Shown: positions 1 through 8,525 of the stretch, one piece after another
Layout of the letters: each line of letters starts with the position of its first letter
Position numbering within the stretch: position 1 is the first letter of the stretch
Assembly (NCBI GenBank): GCA_045627885.1
Contig: JAZQOM010000066.1
Location: 1 to 64,000, forward strand
Length of the DNA: 64,000 nucleotides
DNA from: CALCTE01 sp045627885
Lineage (GTDB): Bacteria > Bacillota > Clostridia > Oscillospirales > CAG-272
Direction: 5' to 3'
Notes under the pieces: generated by a model
What the model saw: only the letters and a program-made list of their open reading frames with translations
What the model was told of the DNA's origin: nothing
Databases searched by the model: none
Translations under genes and position numbers: made by a program

Positions 1-31
1 ATGTTTTTTTGCAAAAAATGTGTCAAAACTA

Positions 32-59
32 TTGCAAATGCGATGATTTATGCTACAAT
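32..59 (+). promoter_or_regulatory. Promoter of the pot operon
   Basis: TTGCAA at 32-37 and TACAAT at 54-59 are separated by 16 bases. TG one base before the -10 box makes it an extended -10. It lies about 70 bases upstream of the preferred potA start, and no other gene lies between. Assignment is by match to the sigma-A consensus only. Confidence 0.7.
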
Positions 60-130
60 AAACTAAAATAGCGGAGTGTTTGTTATTTTCCGCCGTTTTA
101 ATTTTACAGAAGAAAGTGTGGCTTGGTAAG

Positions 131-1717
131 TTGGAAGAAAAAAGAAAGATTATTCAGTTCAAAAACATCGTAAAAAGCTTTGAAAGCGGGCAAGTCATTC
201 TCAAAGGTATCAACCTCGATATTTACGAAAACGAGTTTGTCACTCTGCTCGGCCCGTCGGGTTGCGGAAAGACAACGCTCCTTCGTATTCTCGGCGGTTT
301 TCTTGATGCCACGGACGGAGTTGTTCTGTTTGACGGAGAGGATATAAGCAAGGTTCCCGCCTACAAGCGAGAGATAAATACGGTGTTCCAGAAATATGCA
401 CTTTTTCCGCACATGAATGTCTACGACAATGTGGCATTCGGGCTTAAAATAAAACACGAGCCGAAGGATATAATCGAGCAGAAGGTAATGCGTATGCTCA
501 AGCTCGTAAATTTGCAGGATTTCGCAAAGCGCGATGTAAACGAAATGAGCGGCGGTCAGCAGCAGAGAGTCGCCATCGCGAGAGCTCTCGTAAATGAGCC
601 GAGCGTGCTCCTCTTGGACGAGCCCTTGGGCGCTCTTGACTTAAAGCTTCGCCGCGAAATGCAGCACGAACTGAAAAGGATTCAGAAGGAGGTCGGCATC
701 ACATTTATTTTCGTGACGCACGACCAGGAGGAAGCTCTGACCATGTCCGACAAAATAGTCGTTATGAACGACGGCGAAATTCAGCAGGTCGGCACTCCCG
801 AAGAGATATACTGCCATCCCGTAAATCAGTTTTCAGCCAAATTCATAGGCGACACAAACATAATCGACGGCGTTATGCTCGACGACGAAAAGGTGATGTT
901 TGAGGATAAAATCTTCAAGTGCGATGTAAAGGGCTTCGGCAGAAACGAAAAGGTGGATGTTGTTCTGCGCCCCGAGCATCTTGAGGTCGTTCCGAGGGAA
1001 AAGGGAATGCTCAAGGGCATCGTAAAATCGCATCTCTTTAAGGGCGTTCACCACGAAATGTATGTCGAAACGAGAACGGGCACATCAATTACCGTAAAAA
1101 TGCAGGTATCGCAGGACAAGCCCGTATTCAACGCCGATGCGGACGAGAAGATAAGCGCGAGCGATTTTATTCTCGACTTAACCGATGTTGACGAGCTCAC
1201 CGACGCGAAGGTGATTGCGCTTGCCTCCGCGGAAGCGTGGGATAACGCTTCCGGAGAGCTTATCTCAATAAGAGATGTAAGCTATGATATCCGCAAGGAA
1301 GAGGGACAGTATCCCGTAACCTTCTCAACGGCAAACGGTACGGCGATAACGGTTATCGCTCTCGTAAAGCAGGAAAACAAGGTCGAAAGCACCATATATA
1401 ACGAAGAAATATATGCGATGAACTTCTTCCGAAAGGTAGAGGATATAGAGGAGAGCATAGCGCTCGACACCGACCTCAAAACCTGGGCAAATGCTTCCGC
1501 GTACAATCTTGAAGACGGCGCGAATGTTGAGATTACCTCGGTAAAATACGACTTTGACCCCGAGAATATCGCTCCCGGAGTTTACGATGTTACCTTTGCG
1601 ACAAGAGGCTATGAGTATCTTGTTTCTTCAAACAGAGAATACGAGATAGGGGCAGAGGTGGGACTTTCGTTCCGCCCGAGCGATATTCATGTAATGAAGA
1701 AGGAGAGAAGCTATTGA
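131..1717 (+). CDS. potA: Spermidine/putrescine ABC transporter ATP-binding protein PotA with inserted Ig-like repeats
   Basis: Cytoplasmic ATPase that powers polyamine import with PotB, PotC and PotD. The ABC domain has Walker [10 protein letters not shown] at about residues 41-49, the signature SGGQQQR and Walker B LLLDEP. A TOBE region follows. The protein is about 528 aa, whereas PotA proteins are usually about 350-380. The excess lies at about residues 340-495: two similar repeats, each with an Ala-rich start and a Y-x-V-T-F strand (QYPVTF, VYDVTF), are placed inside the TOBE domain, whose last strand ([16 protein letters not shown]) resumes at the end. I chose TTG at 131 because it gives a normal N-terminus ([13 protein letters not shown]). 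An upstream in-frame TTG at 80 has its ribosome binding site too close. The stop overlaps the start of potB by 4 bases. Confidence 0.93.
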   Translation: MEEKRKIIQFKNIVKSFESGQVILKGINLDIYENEFVTLLGPSGCGKTTLLRILGGFLDATDGVVLFDGEDISKVPAYKREINTVFQKYALFPHMNVYDNVAFGLKIKHEPKDIIEQKVMRMLKLVNLQDFAKRDVNEMSGGQQQRVAIARALVNEPSVLLLDEPLGALDLKLRREMQHELKRIQKEVGITFIFVTHDQEEALTMSDKIVVMNDGEIQQVGTPEEIYCHPVNQFSAKFIGDTNIIDGVMLDDEKVMFEDKIFKCDVKGFGRNEKVDVVLRPEHLEVVPREKGMLKGIVKSHLFKGVHHEMYVETRTGTSITVKMQVSQDKPVFNADADEKISASDFILDLTDVDELTDAKVIALASAEAWDNASGELISIRDVSYDIRKEEGQYPVTFSTANGTAITVIALVKQENKVESTIYNEEIYAMNFFRKVEDIEESIALDTDLKTWANASAYNLEDGANVEITSVKYDFDPENIAPGVYDVTFATRGYEYLVSSNREYEIGAEVGLSFRPSDIHVMKKERSY

Positions 1718-2553
1718 AAAAGCTCAAGGTTTTAAGCTATCCGTATCTTATATGGATTATCGCCATGATAATCCTGCCGATGCTGCTTATTGTCCTTTAT
1801 GCGTTTACGGACGGCGGCAACGATGTCGTCAAAATAAGCTTTACATTCGACAACTTCAAAAGATTTGTTACCGATACGGATTTTATGCGGATTCTTCTGC
1901 GCTCTCTGTATATCGCGGTGCTCACAACGGTAGTTTGCCTCGCGATAGGCTATCCCGTGGCGTATATAATCTCGCGCTTCGGAGATAAGAGCAATATGGT
2001 CATGATACTGCTCATCACTCTGCCGACGCTTATCAATATGCTCGTACGCACTTACGCGTGGAAGGGCATACTTCAGGACGGCGGACTTATCAACAGATTC
2101 TTTTCGCTTTTCGGTATGGATGTCGTTCTGCTCTATACCGATTTCGCGGTAGTTCTCGGAATGGTGTATAATTTCCTGCCGTTTATGATTTTGCAGATAA
2201 ACACATCGCTTCTCAAGATGGACAGAAGTCTTATCGAAGCGGCTCACGACCTCGGAGCGTCGAATACGCAGGCGTTTTTGCGTGTGACTTTGCCGCTTTC
2301 CCTGCCCGGGGTAATATCGGGCATAACGCTTGTATTTTTGCCCGCGGTTTCGAGCTTCTTTATTCCGAAGCTGCTCGGCGGCGGACAGTATATGCTTCTC
2401 GGAAACCTCATCGAAAGGCAGTTCGGCGAAGCGGGCAACTGGAACTTCGGAAGTGCGATTTCTCTTATCATGGCGGTAATAATTCTTATTTCGATGTTCC
2501 TTACAAAAAAGATTGATGTCGAGCCCGAAACGGCGGAAAGGAGAAGGCATTGA
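1714..2553 (+). CDS. potB: Spermidine/putrescine ABC transporter permease PotB
   Basis: Inner-membrane permease subunit of the polyamine importer, 279 aa, normal for the family. It has about six hydrophobic segments and the EAA loop that docks on PotA ([20 protein letters not shown]). The start is TTG at 1714, overlapping the potA stop, with AGGAG at 1701-1705 as ribosome binding site. The 4-base overlaps with potA and with potC indicate translational coupling within a single operon. Confidence 0.95.
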   Translation: MKKLKVLSYPYLIWIIAMIILPMLLIVLYAFTDGGNDVVKISFTFDNFKRFVTDTDFMRILLRSLYIAVLTTVVCLAIGYPVAYIISRFGDKSNMVMILLITLPTLINMLVRTYAWKGILQDGGLINRFFSLFGMDVVLLYTDFAVVLGMVYNFLPFMILQINTSLLKMDRSLIEAAHDLGASNTQAFLRVTLPLSLPGVISGITLVFLPAVSSFFIPKLLGGGQYMLLGNLIERQFGEAGNWNFGSAISLIMAVIILISMFLTKKIDVEPETAERRRH

Positions 2554-3392
2554 AAAAGTCAAAGGGTATTTTTTCAAAGATAATCATAGGCATAATTCTC
2601 CTTTTCTTCTATCTTCCGATAATATATATCATCGTTTTTTCGTTCAACGATTCAAAGTCGCTTTCGGTTATGTCGGGACTGTCGCTTCGTTGGTACGAAA
2701 AGCTCTTTAACGACAGAGAAATGCTCGAGTCGATTTTTTACACGGTGACGGTTGCCGTGCTTGCTACCATTATTTCCACTATTGTCGGAACGATAACCGC
2801 GATAGGTCTTACAAAGTCGAAAAAATGGCTTCAGAACTGTGTGGAGCAGATAAACAATCTGCCGGTACTAAACCCCGATATAGTTACGGCGATAGGACTT
2901 ATGATGCTCTTTTCCATGCTTGCCATAGATAAGGGCTTTGTGACGATGCTTCTTGCCCACATAATGTTCTGCATACCTTATGTAATGCTTTCGGTCACGC
3001 CGAAGCTGCGCAGACTTGACCCGAACCTCATGGATGCCGCTCTCGACCTCGGCGCAACGCCGATTCAGGCGCTTGTGAAGGTAATTGTTCCGCAGATAAT
3101 GCCGGGAATCATTTCGGGAGCTCTTATGGCGTTTACGATGTCGTTTGACGACTTTGTAATATCGTATTTCACCACGGGCAACGGAGTAAGCAATATTTCG
3201 ATAATCGTCTATTCGATGACAAAGCGCGTAAATCCGTCCGTCAACGCACTTTCGACGCTTGTCGTCGTAATCGTCGTAATAGCGCTTACGCTGATAAATG
3301 TAATTCCGATGCTTTTCGATAAGAAAAGGAACGGCTCCAAAAAGAGATTGTCCGAAGACGGCGAGCTCTCGATGGAACGCAGTATGCGATAA
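2550..3392 (+). CDS. potC: Spermidine/putrescine ABC transporter permease PotC
   Basis: Second membrane permease of the polyamine importer, 280 aa with about six transmembrane segments. The EAA motif is seen as MDAALDLGATPIQALVKVIV, and MSFDDFVISYF is typical of PotC. The start is TTG at 2550, overlapping the potB stop by 4 bases, with AAAGGAG at 2537-2543. potD follows after about 33 bases with its own good ribosome binding site. Confidence 0.95.
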   Translation: MKKSKGIFSKIIIGIILLFFYLPIIYIIVFSFNDSKSLSVMSGLSLRWYEKLFNDREMLESIFYTVTVAVLATIISTIVGTITAIGLTKSKKWLQNCVEQINNLPVLNPDIVTAIGLMMLFSMLAIDKGFVTMLLAHIMFCIPYVMLSVTPKLRRLDPNLMDAALDLGATPIQALVKVIVPQIMPGIISGALMAFTMSFDDFVISYFTTGNGVSNISIIVYSMTKRVNPSVNALSTLVVVIVVIALTLINVIPMLFDKKRNGSKKRLSEDGELSMERSMR

Positions 3393-3425
3393 TATGAAAA
3401 TATAAATATATACAGGAGAAAATAA

Positions 3426-4475
3426 ATGAAAAAAATTGTTTCATTCGCACTTTCGGTCGCACTTGTTCTTTCGCTTGCGCTGAGCTTTACATCCTGCGGC
3501 AAGAAGCCGACAATCAAGCTCTATATGCCCGGCGCATATATCGGCGAAAACATAATAAGAGATTTTGAAAAAGAATTCGGCGCACGCGTTATAGTCGAGA
3601 ACTTCGACTCCAACGAGATGATGTATACAAAGCTCCAGTCGGGCGACAAGTACGATGTGCTGATTCCGTCCGACTATATGGTGGAAAGACTTTTGGGCGA
3701 CGAATATCTTTCAGAGCTCGACTATTCGGCTATACCGAATATCTCCGCGCTTTCGGCAAGCGTTCCGTATCCCGAAACGATGAAGCCCTACGCAGTACCG
3801 TATTTCTGGGGCAGCGTGGGTATTGTCTACAATCACAATACCGTTGACAAGGCAGATGTCGAAAGCGAAGGCTATGAGGTGCTCCGCGACACGAAGTACA
3901 AGGGACGCATCTATGTATATGACTCCGAGAGAGATTCGTTTATGATGGCGTTCAAGGCGCTCGGCTATTCGATGAACACCGAAAACGAGGACGAGATAAA
4001 CGCCGCGTACGAGTGGCTTTGCGAGCTTGACCGCACAATGGAGCCCGTATATGTCACAGACGAGGTTATTGACGATATGGCAAGTGGCAACACAAAGGAT
4101 ATCGCAGTCGTTTACAGCGGCGATGCGGCATATATTTTGAGCGAAAACAAAAATATGAGCTTCTTCCTTCCCAATGAGGGCACAAACTTCTGGACGGACT
4201 ATATGGTAGTTCCGAAGAATGCGCAGAATAAGGAGCTTGCATACAAATTTATCAACTATATTCTCGAGCACGATGTCGCTTACGCAAACTCCGAGGAGGT
4301 AGGCTACGCATCTCCCGTGCAGAAGGTGTATGACGAGCTTGCAAACGGAGAATACAAGGGCAACGCCGCGTATGTCACGAGAGAGATGACCGAAAAGGAC
4401 GAGATGTTCAGCTACAACAAAAAGCTCACGGAAAAGCTTTCCGAGCTTTGGGTAAAGGTTATAGCGTCGAACTGA
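3426..4475 (+). CDS. potD: Spermidine/putrescine-binding lipoprotein PotD
   Basis: Extracytoplasmic solute-binding protein that delivers polyamine to PotBC. It has a lipoprotein signal peptide with lipobox SFTSC, the lipidated cysteine being residue 24, so it is anchored on the outer face of the membrane. At 349 aa it matches the family, and the early motif NFDSNEMMYTKLQSG is characteristic. It ends the transporter genes; the WYL regulator follows after 13 bases with no terminator between. Putrescine versus spermidine preference cannot be read from the sequence. Confidence 0.93.
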   Translation: MKKIVSFALSVALVLSLALSFTSCGKKPTIKLYMPGAYIGENIIRDFEKEFGARVIVENFDSNEMMYTKLQSGDKYDVLIPSDYMVERLLGDEYLSELDYSAIPNISALSASVPYPETMKPYAVPYFWGSVGIVYNHNTVDKADVESEGYEVLRDTKYKGRIYVYDSERDSFMMAFKALGYSMNTENEDEINAAYEWLCELDRTMEPVYVTDEVIDDMASGNTKDIAVVYSGDAAYILSENKNMSFFLPNEGTNFWTDYMVVPKNAQNKELAYKFINYILEHDVAYANSEEVGYASPVQKVYDELANGEYKGNAAYVTREMTEKDEMFSYNKKLTEKLSELWVKVIASN

Positions 4476-4488
4476 CGCGGAGGTCTTT

Positions 4489-5475
4489 ATGCCCAGAACA
4501 TCAAATCAGAAGCTTAAAATTCTGTATTTGCTTGACTACCTTAACACGCATACCGACGAAAACCGAGCCGCAACGACGGAAGAACTTATCGAATATCTTG
4601 AGAATATAGGAATATCTGCGGAGAGAAAGAGCATATACTCTGATATCGACGCACTGCGCACATACGGTGCAGACATTGAGCAGAAGCGCACAAAAACTAC
4701 CGGCTACTATATCGCAAGCAGAGATTTCGAGCTCCCCGAATTAAAGCTTTTGGTCGATGCCGTGCAGTCGTCGAAGTTTATCACCGAAAAAAAGAGCAGA
4801 AGCCTTATAAAAAAGATTGAAAAGCTCGCAAGCGCGGGCGAGGCGAAGCAGCTCGACAGACAGGTAAATGTCGCCGACCGTGTCAAGACTATGAACGAAA
4901 GCATATATTATTATGTGGATGACATCCATAACGCGATAAGCGAGAACAAAAAAATATCGTTCCGCTATTTTGAGTGGAACGAGAAAAAAGAAAAGGTCTT
5001 TCGCAGAGAGGGCAAAAAGTACACCGTAAGTCCGTATTCTCTGCTGTGGGACGACGAAAACTACTATCTTATCGCTTTTGATGATGAAAAAAGAGAAAAA
5101 AGGCACTTCCGCGTTGACAAGATGACGGGCATATCGGTATGTGACGAAGTGCGCGATATGAGCGCGGTGTCGGAAAGCGGAATCGTAAACTATTCCAAAA
5201 AGCTGTTCGGTATGTTCGGCGGAGAAGAAAAGATGGTAACGCTTTCGTGCGAAAACGGACTTTCCGGAGTAATAATCGACCGTTTCGGAAAGGATACGGC
5301 GTTCAGAAGCGAAATCGGCAAGCCGTGCTTCAAAATAAGTGTAAATGTCGTCGAAAGCCCGACTTTCTTCTCGTGGGTGGCGATGTTTGCCGGCAGAATA
5401 AAAATCGTCGCTCCCGAAAGCACAAGGAAGGCATACGGAGAATTCATAGAAAAAGCCGCGGAAGCGGCAAAATAA
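4489..5475 (+). CDS. WYL-domain transcriptional regulator
   Basis: DNA-binding regulator of 328 aa. Residues 1-75 form a winged helix-turn-helix of the DeoR/HTH_11 kind (RKSIYSDIDALRTYGADIEQ is the recognition region). The WYL domain is at about residues 140-215 (KKISFRYFEW and YSLLWDDENYYLIAFD), with a C-terminal WCX-like extension. ATG at 4489 has CGGAGGT just upstream. WYL domains bind small ligands or nucleic acids; the ligand here is unknown. Cotranscription with potABCD suggests, without proving, a link to polyamine uptake. Confidence 0.88.
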   Translation: MPRTSNQKLKILYLLDYLNTHTDENRAATTEELIEYLENIGISAERKSIYSDIDALRTYGADIEQKRTKTTGYYIASRDFELPELKLLVDAVQSSKFITEKKSRSLIKKIEKLASAGEAKQLDRQVNVADRVKTMNESIYYYVDDIHNAISENKKISFRYFEWNEKKEKVFRREGKKYTVSPYSLLWDDENYYLIAFDDEKREKRHFRVDKMTGISVCDEVRDMSAVSESGIVNYSKKLFGMFGGEEKMVTLSCENGLSGVIIDRFGKDTAFRSEIGKPCFKISVNVVESPTFFSWVAMFAGRIKIVAPESTRKAYGEFIEKAAEAAK

Positions 5476-5476
5476 T

Positions 5477-5502
5477 GAAAAACAGGGAATTGTCCGTTTT
5501 TC
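5477..5502 (+). terminator. Probable weak terminator after the WYL regulator
   Basis: GAAAAAC at 5477-5483 pairs with GTTTTTC at 5496-5502, with two further G-C pairs inside. An A/T-rich stretch follows but not a clean T run. It separates the pot operon from the next promoter. Confidence 0.4.
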
Positions 5503-5533
5503 GATAAAAAAATAAATTTTTTTCATTTTACTA

Positions 5534-5562
5534 TTGCATTTTGAAAATCTTTGTGATACAAT
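5534..5562 (+). promoter_or_regulatory. Promoter of the small acidic lipoprotein gene
   Basis: TTGCAT at 5534-5539 and TACAAT at 5557-5562 are spaced by 17 bases. A short inverted repeat (GGTAAG at 5572-5577, CTTACC at 5582-5587) lies at the expected transcript start and could be an operator or a 5' stem. Confidence 0.65.
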
Positions 5563-5615
5563 CAGCAACAAGGTAAGGTAACTTACCAATATAATTATCA
5601 AAGGAGAAAAAAACT

Positions 5616-5867
5616 ATGAAGAAGATACTTGCACTTATGCTTGTACTCGCTCTTGCTCTTACATTCGTATCATGCGGCGAAAAGAAAGATGAGAAGCCCG
5701 CTGATGAGAAGCCCGAAGAGAAGCAGGAAGAGAAGAAGGACGAAGAGCCCACTGATGAGCCCACTGATGAGAAGAAGGAAGATGAGCCCACAGAAGAGCC
5801 CACTGATGAGCAGCCCGCTGACGAAGGCAACGCAGACGCAGCAGGTCAGCCCGCTGAGGATAACTGA
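5616..5867 (+). CDS. Small acidic Pro/Glu/Lys-rich lipoprotein
   Basis: 83-aa protein with a lipoprotein signal peptide (lipobox TFVSC, lipidated Cys at residue 20). The mature part is low-complexity, almost wholly Asp, Glu, Lys, Pro and Thr, built from imperfect DEKPEE and EPTDE units. It has its own promoter, a strong ribosome binding site (AAGGAG) and a strong terminator, so it is a deliberate single-gene unit. No catalytic domain is present. A surface spacer, a cation-binding polyanion or a wall-associated tether are all possible; I do not recognise a named family. Confidence 0.8.
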   Translation: MKKILALMLVLALALTFVSCGEKKDEKPADEKPEEKQEEKKDEEPTDEPTDEKKEDEPTEEPTDEQPADEGNADAAGQPAEDN

Positions 5868-5899
5868 TTTTAGTTTAATCGGTTCAAAACAAAAAAGAA

Positions 5900-5928
5900 C
5901 AGTCGCCCGTATGGGCGGCTGTTTTTTT
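5900..5928 (+). terminator. Rho-independent terminator after the acidic lipoprotein
   Basis: CAGTCGCCC at 5900-5908 pairs with GGGCGGCTG at 5913-5921 (one G-T pair), followed by seven T at 5922-5928. Confidence 0.85.
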
Positions 5929-5944
5929 GTATGTAACGGTGGCT

Positions 5945-6538
5945 TTAATTTGATTTTTTTTGCTTTGGCTTGCTCGTGTCGAGCTTTTTTATCGCTCCGA
6001 GGAAGAATTGCAGAAGATTTCCCGTAAAAAGAATAGCCGCAATAGTGCAAAGTCCGACGCTTCCGCCGAGAAAATATCCCGACAGTACGAAAAATAAGTC
6101 AAGCGCTATGCGGACATGGCGCAGTTGAAATCCCCATTTTCCGGATATCGCAAAGGTGAGCGCTTCGTATGAGCCTCTCCCGAAATCGGCGTAAGAATAG
6201 AGCGCCGAGCCGAATGCGAAAACGCAGATTCCGCAAAGCATCAGCGCAAAGTTAAGCACCTTGCTCTGCGTGTAAAATACCGCACCCGAAAACAAGTCTA
6301 CGCACACTCCGTAGACGAGCTGATATATTAGCGTGCCGAAGCTTATCTGTTTTTTGTCGATAAAAAAGCTGACCGCTGCCATCACGGCGGCGACAATAAG
6401 CGACGCCGTGCCTACCGAAATGGGAACAACAGACGCAATTCCCTGCCACAAAACGGCGAGCGTCGCGCCGCCGAAGCCTGCGTGTATCGCAAGGTCTATG
6501 CCGTAGGCGGCTATCGCCGAGCCCGTCACAAGAAGCAT
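5945..6538 (-). CDS. YczE/YitT-like integral membrane protein
   Basis: 197-aa protein with about five hydrophobic segments. The pattern of an early AAYGIDLAIHAGFGGATLAVLWQGIA segment and a later YSYADFGRGSYEALTFAIS segment, each with Gly-rich turns and small residues, matches the YczE/YitT-like membrane family, whose function is not established. The C-terminus is Lys-rich and cytoplasmic. The annotated ATG has no clear ribosome binding site and no better start codon exists upstream in frame, so the N-terminus is uncertain. A consensus promoter lies about 50 bases upstream. Confidence 0.75.
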   Translation of the reverse strand: MLLVTGSAIAAYGIDLAIHAGFGGATLAVLWQGIASVVPISVGTASLIVAAVMAAVSFFIDKKQISFGTLIYQLVYGVCVDLFSGAVFYTQSKVLNFALMLCGICVFAFGSALYSYADFGRGSYEALTFAISGKWGFQLRHVRIALDLFFVLSGYFLGGSVGLCTIAAILFTGNLLQFFLGAIKKLDTSKPKQKKSN

Positions 6539-6557
6539 TATTTTTTTAACCGTATGC

Positions 6558-6567
6558 GTGATATCAC
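6558..6567. promoter_or_regulatory. Palindromic operator-like site upstream of the YczE-like gene
   Basis: GTGATATCAC is a perfect 10-base palindrome just downstream of the predicted transcript start. Its GCGTGATAT half (6556-6564) is repeated inverted as ATATCACGC at 6593-6601, overlapping the -10 box. No known regulator can be assigned. Confidence 0.3.
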
Positions 6568-6589
6568 CCGCTTCATTCTTTATAAGCAG

Positions 6590-6618
6590 ATTATATCACG
6601 CGAGCCGTTAATGTTCAA
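6590..6618 (-). promoter_or_regulatory. Promoter of the YczE-like gene
   Basis: On the minus strand TTGAAC (6613-6618) and a perfect TATAAT (6590-6595) are 17 bases apart. It lies immediately beyond the stop of the mazF-like gene. Confidence 0.7.
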
Positions 6619-6633
6619 GCGGTATATTCGTTT

Positions 6634-6975
6634 TTATGAAAGTCCGAAGCTTATGTTCAGGGCGTTGTCCACCCTGCTCATCGCGCTCTCGTCAAGATGC
6701 CCCATTTTTTCCTTGAGCCTCGTCTTGTCGAGAGTCCGTATCTGCTCGAGAAGCACCACGGAGTCCTTTGCGAGCCCCGCGCCTTCTCCGGACACTCCGA
6801 TATGCGTCGGAAGCGGATTTTTGTCAAGCACGCTGGTTATTGCCGCTGCGATGACGGTCGGGGAATATCGGTTGCCCACATCGTTCTGCACTATAAGTAT
6901 CGGACGGATTCCGCCCTGCTCCGAACCCACAACGGGGCTCAAATCCGCATAATATATGTCGCCGCGCTTTATCAT
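6634..6975 (-). CDS. mazF: MazF/PemK-family endoribonuclease toxin
   Basis: 113-aa sequence-specific mRNA interferase of the MazF/NdoA family. The sequence [20 protein letters not shown], then [12 protein letters not shown] and [11 protein letters not shown], covers the conserved Arg and Thr of the active site. I start at 6975 because that ATG is preceded by GGGAG at good spacing and begins at the conserved MIKRGD. The ORF continues upstream but that part is not family-like. No MazE-type antitoxin is encoded next to it on either strand. A hairpin covers its ribosome binding site. Confidence 0.93.
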   Translation of the reverse strand: MIKRGDIYYADLSPVVGSEQGGIRPILIVQNDVGNRYSPTVIAAAITSVLDKNPLPTHIGVSGEGAGLAKDSVVLLEQIRTLDKTRLKEKMGHLDESAMSRVDNALNISFGLS

Positions 6976-6984
6976 TTCACATTT

Positions 6985-7007
6985 CTCCCGAAAATTTCTT
7001 TCGGGAG
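6985..7007 (-). promoter_or_regulatory. Hairpin sequestering the mazF ribosome binding site
   Basis: CTCCCGAAA at 6985-6993 and TTTCGGGAG at 6999-7007 form a perfect 9-bp stem with a 5-base loop. In the minus-strand transcript the GGGAG of this stem is the ribosome binding site, 9 bases before the mazF ATG, so translation should be repressed when it folds. On the plus strand the same hairpin precedes T-rich sequence, but no plus-strand gene ends here. Confidence 0.6.
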
Positions 7008-7070
7008 TATTTTTTCCTTTTTTCCGCAATCTTAAACATATCGGCAAAAATAAAATTTTCGGCAAAAATA

Positions 7071-7099
7071 TTGTCAAAAGCGATAGTTTGCGCTATACT
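7071..7099 (+). promoter_or_regulatory. Promoter of the murD operon
   Basis: TTGTCA at 7071-7076 and TATACT at 7094-7099 are spaced by 17 bases. On the opposite strand TTGACA at 7072-7077 could serve a divergent mazF promoter with a weaker -10 box. Two copies of TCGGCAAAAAT lie just upstream. Confidence 0.75.
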
Positions 7100-7135
7100 G
7101 TATTATGTATAATAATATGTAAGGGAGAAATCGCG

Positions 7136-8524
7136 TTGAACAACGAATTTATTTCATATATTCGCGGCAAAAAGATTACACTTCTCGGACTCGGCATAAG
7201 CAACGCTCCTCTTGTGACAAAATTCATCAAATGGGGAGCGGAAAAAGTTACCGTCCGCGATAAAAAGAGCGAAGACGAGATTAAGGCGAGATTTCCGTTT
7301 CTGTCGTCGGTAGACGGCGTCGATTTTGTCTGCGGGGAAAACTATCTTTGCGGAATAAACGGCGATATCGTGCTCAAAACGCCGGGCATAAGATACGATG
7401 TTCCCGAGCTCCTCGACGCCGCCGCAAGAGGATGCGAGATTAGCTCGGAGATAGAGCTTTTCTTCCGCTTCTGCAAAGCCTATAAAATAGCGGTCACCGG
7501 CAGTGACGGCAAGAGCACCACCACAACGCTTATAAGCGAAATGCTCAAGGCGGAAGGCAAAAAGGTGTTCTTGGGCGGCAACATAGGCGAGCCGCTTTTA
7601 TACAGAATCAACGATATCGGAGAGGACGACATCGTCGTAGCCGAGCTTTCGAGCTTCCAGCTCCATACGCAAAAGCAGAGCCCCGATGTCGCGGTTATAA
7701 CAAACATTTCCCCGAATCACCTCGATTGGCATAAGGACTTTGACGAATATATCGACGCAAAGGGAAGCATACTCAAATATCAGCAAAGCAACGGGATTGC
7801 CGTACTTAACGCCGATAATGAAGACTCAAAGCGCTATCTTCCGCTTGTCAAAGGCAAGCTGCGCACTTTTTCGCGAATGCGCAGGTGCGACGGCGCTTAT
7901 CTTGAAGACGGCGTGATATATTTTGCCGAAAACGGCAAGACCGAGAAGCTCCTTGACGCGTCTTCGATAAAGATTCCCGGTATGCACAATGTCGAAAACT
8001 ATATGGCGGCAATAAGCGCCGTTCGTGATATCGTCAGCGTCGCTTCGATAAAGAAGGTCGCCGAAAACTTCGGCGGCGTAAAGTACAGACTTCAGCTTAT
8101 AAGGGTTAAAGACGGAGTAAAATTCTATAATTCGTCCATCGACTCAAGCCCATCCCGCACAAATGCCGCGCTTTCGAGCTTTAAGGACAAGAATGTCATC
8201 ATAATTCTCGGCGGAAAGGACAAAAAAGTGCCTTTCGACAGTCTTGCAAAGGAGCTCGCGGCAAAGACAAAGTATGCCGTTCTGACGGGCGCGGCGGCGG
8301 ATAAGATTCGCTCCGATATTGAAAGCACCGATATTTACAAGGCGGGCGGAATCAACTTCCTGCACGAGCCCGACTTTGAAAAAGCCGTGCTTCTTGCCGC
8401 AAGTCTTGCAAAAGAGGGCGATTCGGTGCTCCTTTCTCCCGCCTGCACATCGTTTGACCGATTTGTAAACTTTGAACAGCGCGGCGAATTCTTCACGGAC
8501 ATAGTAAATTCAATCGGAGAGTAA
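7136..8524 (+). CDS. murD: UDP-N-acetylmuramoyl-L-alanine--D-glutamate ligase MurD
   Basis: Cytoplasmic Mur ligase that adds D-glutamate to UDP-MurNAc-L-Ala in peptidoglycan precursor synthesis. The N-terminal Rossmann domain begins ITLLGLGISNAPL. The ATP loop is VTGSDGKSTTTTLI at about residues 118-131 (Mur ligases more often have GTNGKT or GSNGKT). The central motif NISPNHLDWH and the C-terminal IILGGKDK follow. At 462 aa the length is normal. The start is TTG at 7136, 8 bases after AAGGGAG. It begins a plus-strand run (PLP lyase, metA, rarA) with 1-15 base gaps, although it is not next to other mur genes. Confidence 0.95.
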   Translation: MNNEFISYIRGKKITLLGLGISNAPLVTKFIKWGAEKVTVRDKKSEDEIKARFPFLSSVDGVDFVCGENYLCGINGDIVLKTPGIRYDVPELLDAAARGCEISSEIELFFRFCKAYKIAVTGSDGKSTTTTLISEMLKAEGKKVFLGGNIGEPLLYRINDIGEDDIVVAELSSFQLHTQKQSPDVAVITNISPNHLDWHKDFDEYIDAKGSILKYQQSNGIAVLNADNEDSKRYLPLVKGKLRTFSRMRRCDGAYLEDGVIYFAENGKTEKLLDASSIKIPGMHNVENYMAAISAVRDIVSVASIKKVAENFGGVKYRLQLIRVKDGVKFYNSSIDSSPSRTNAALSSFKDKNVIIILGGKDKKVPFDSLAKELAAKTKYAVLTGAAADKIRSDIESTDIYKAGGINFLHEPDFEKAVLLAASLAKEGDSVLLSPACTSFDRFVNFEQRGEFFTDIVNSIGE

Positions 8525-8525
8525 A

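Noticed and set aside
43..130. PotA start at the TTG at position 80
   Set aside because: The GGAG before it is only three bases away and the extra residues ([14 protein letters not shown]) are not PotA-like.
1732..2577. 281-aa minus-strand frame opposite potB
   Set aside because: Antisense of a clear permease gene; Arg/His-rich composition typical of shadow frames.
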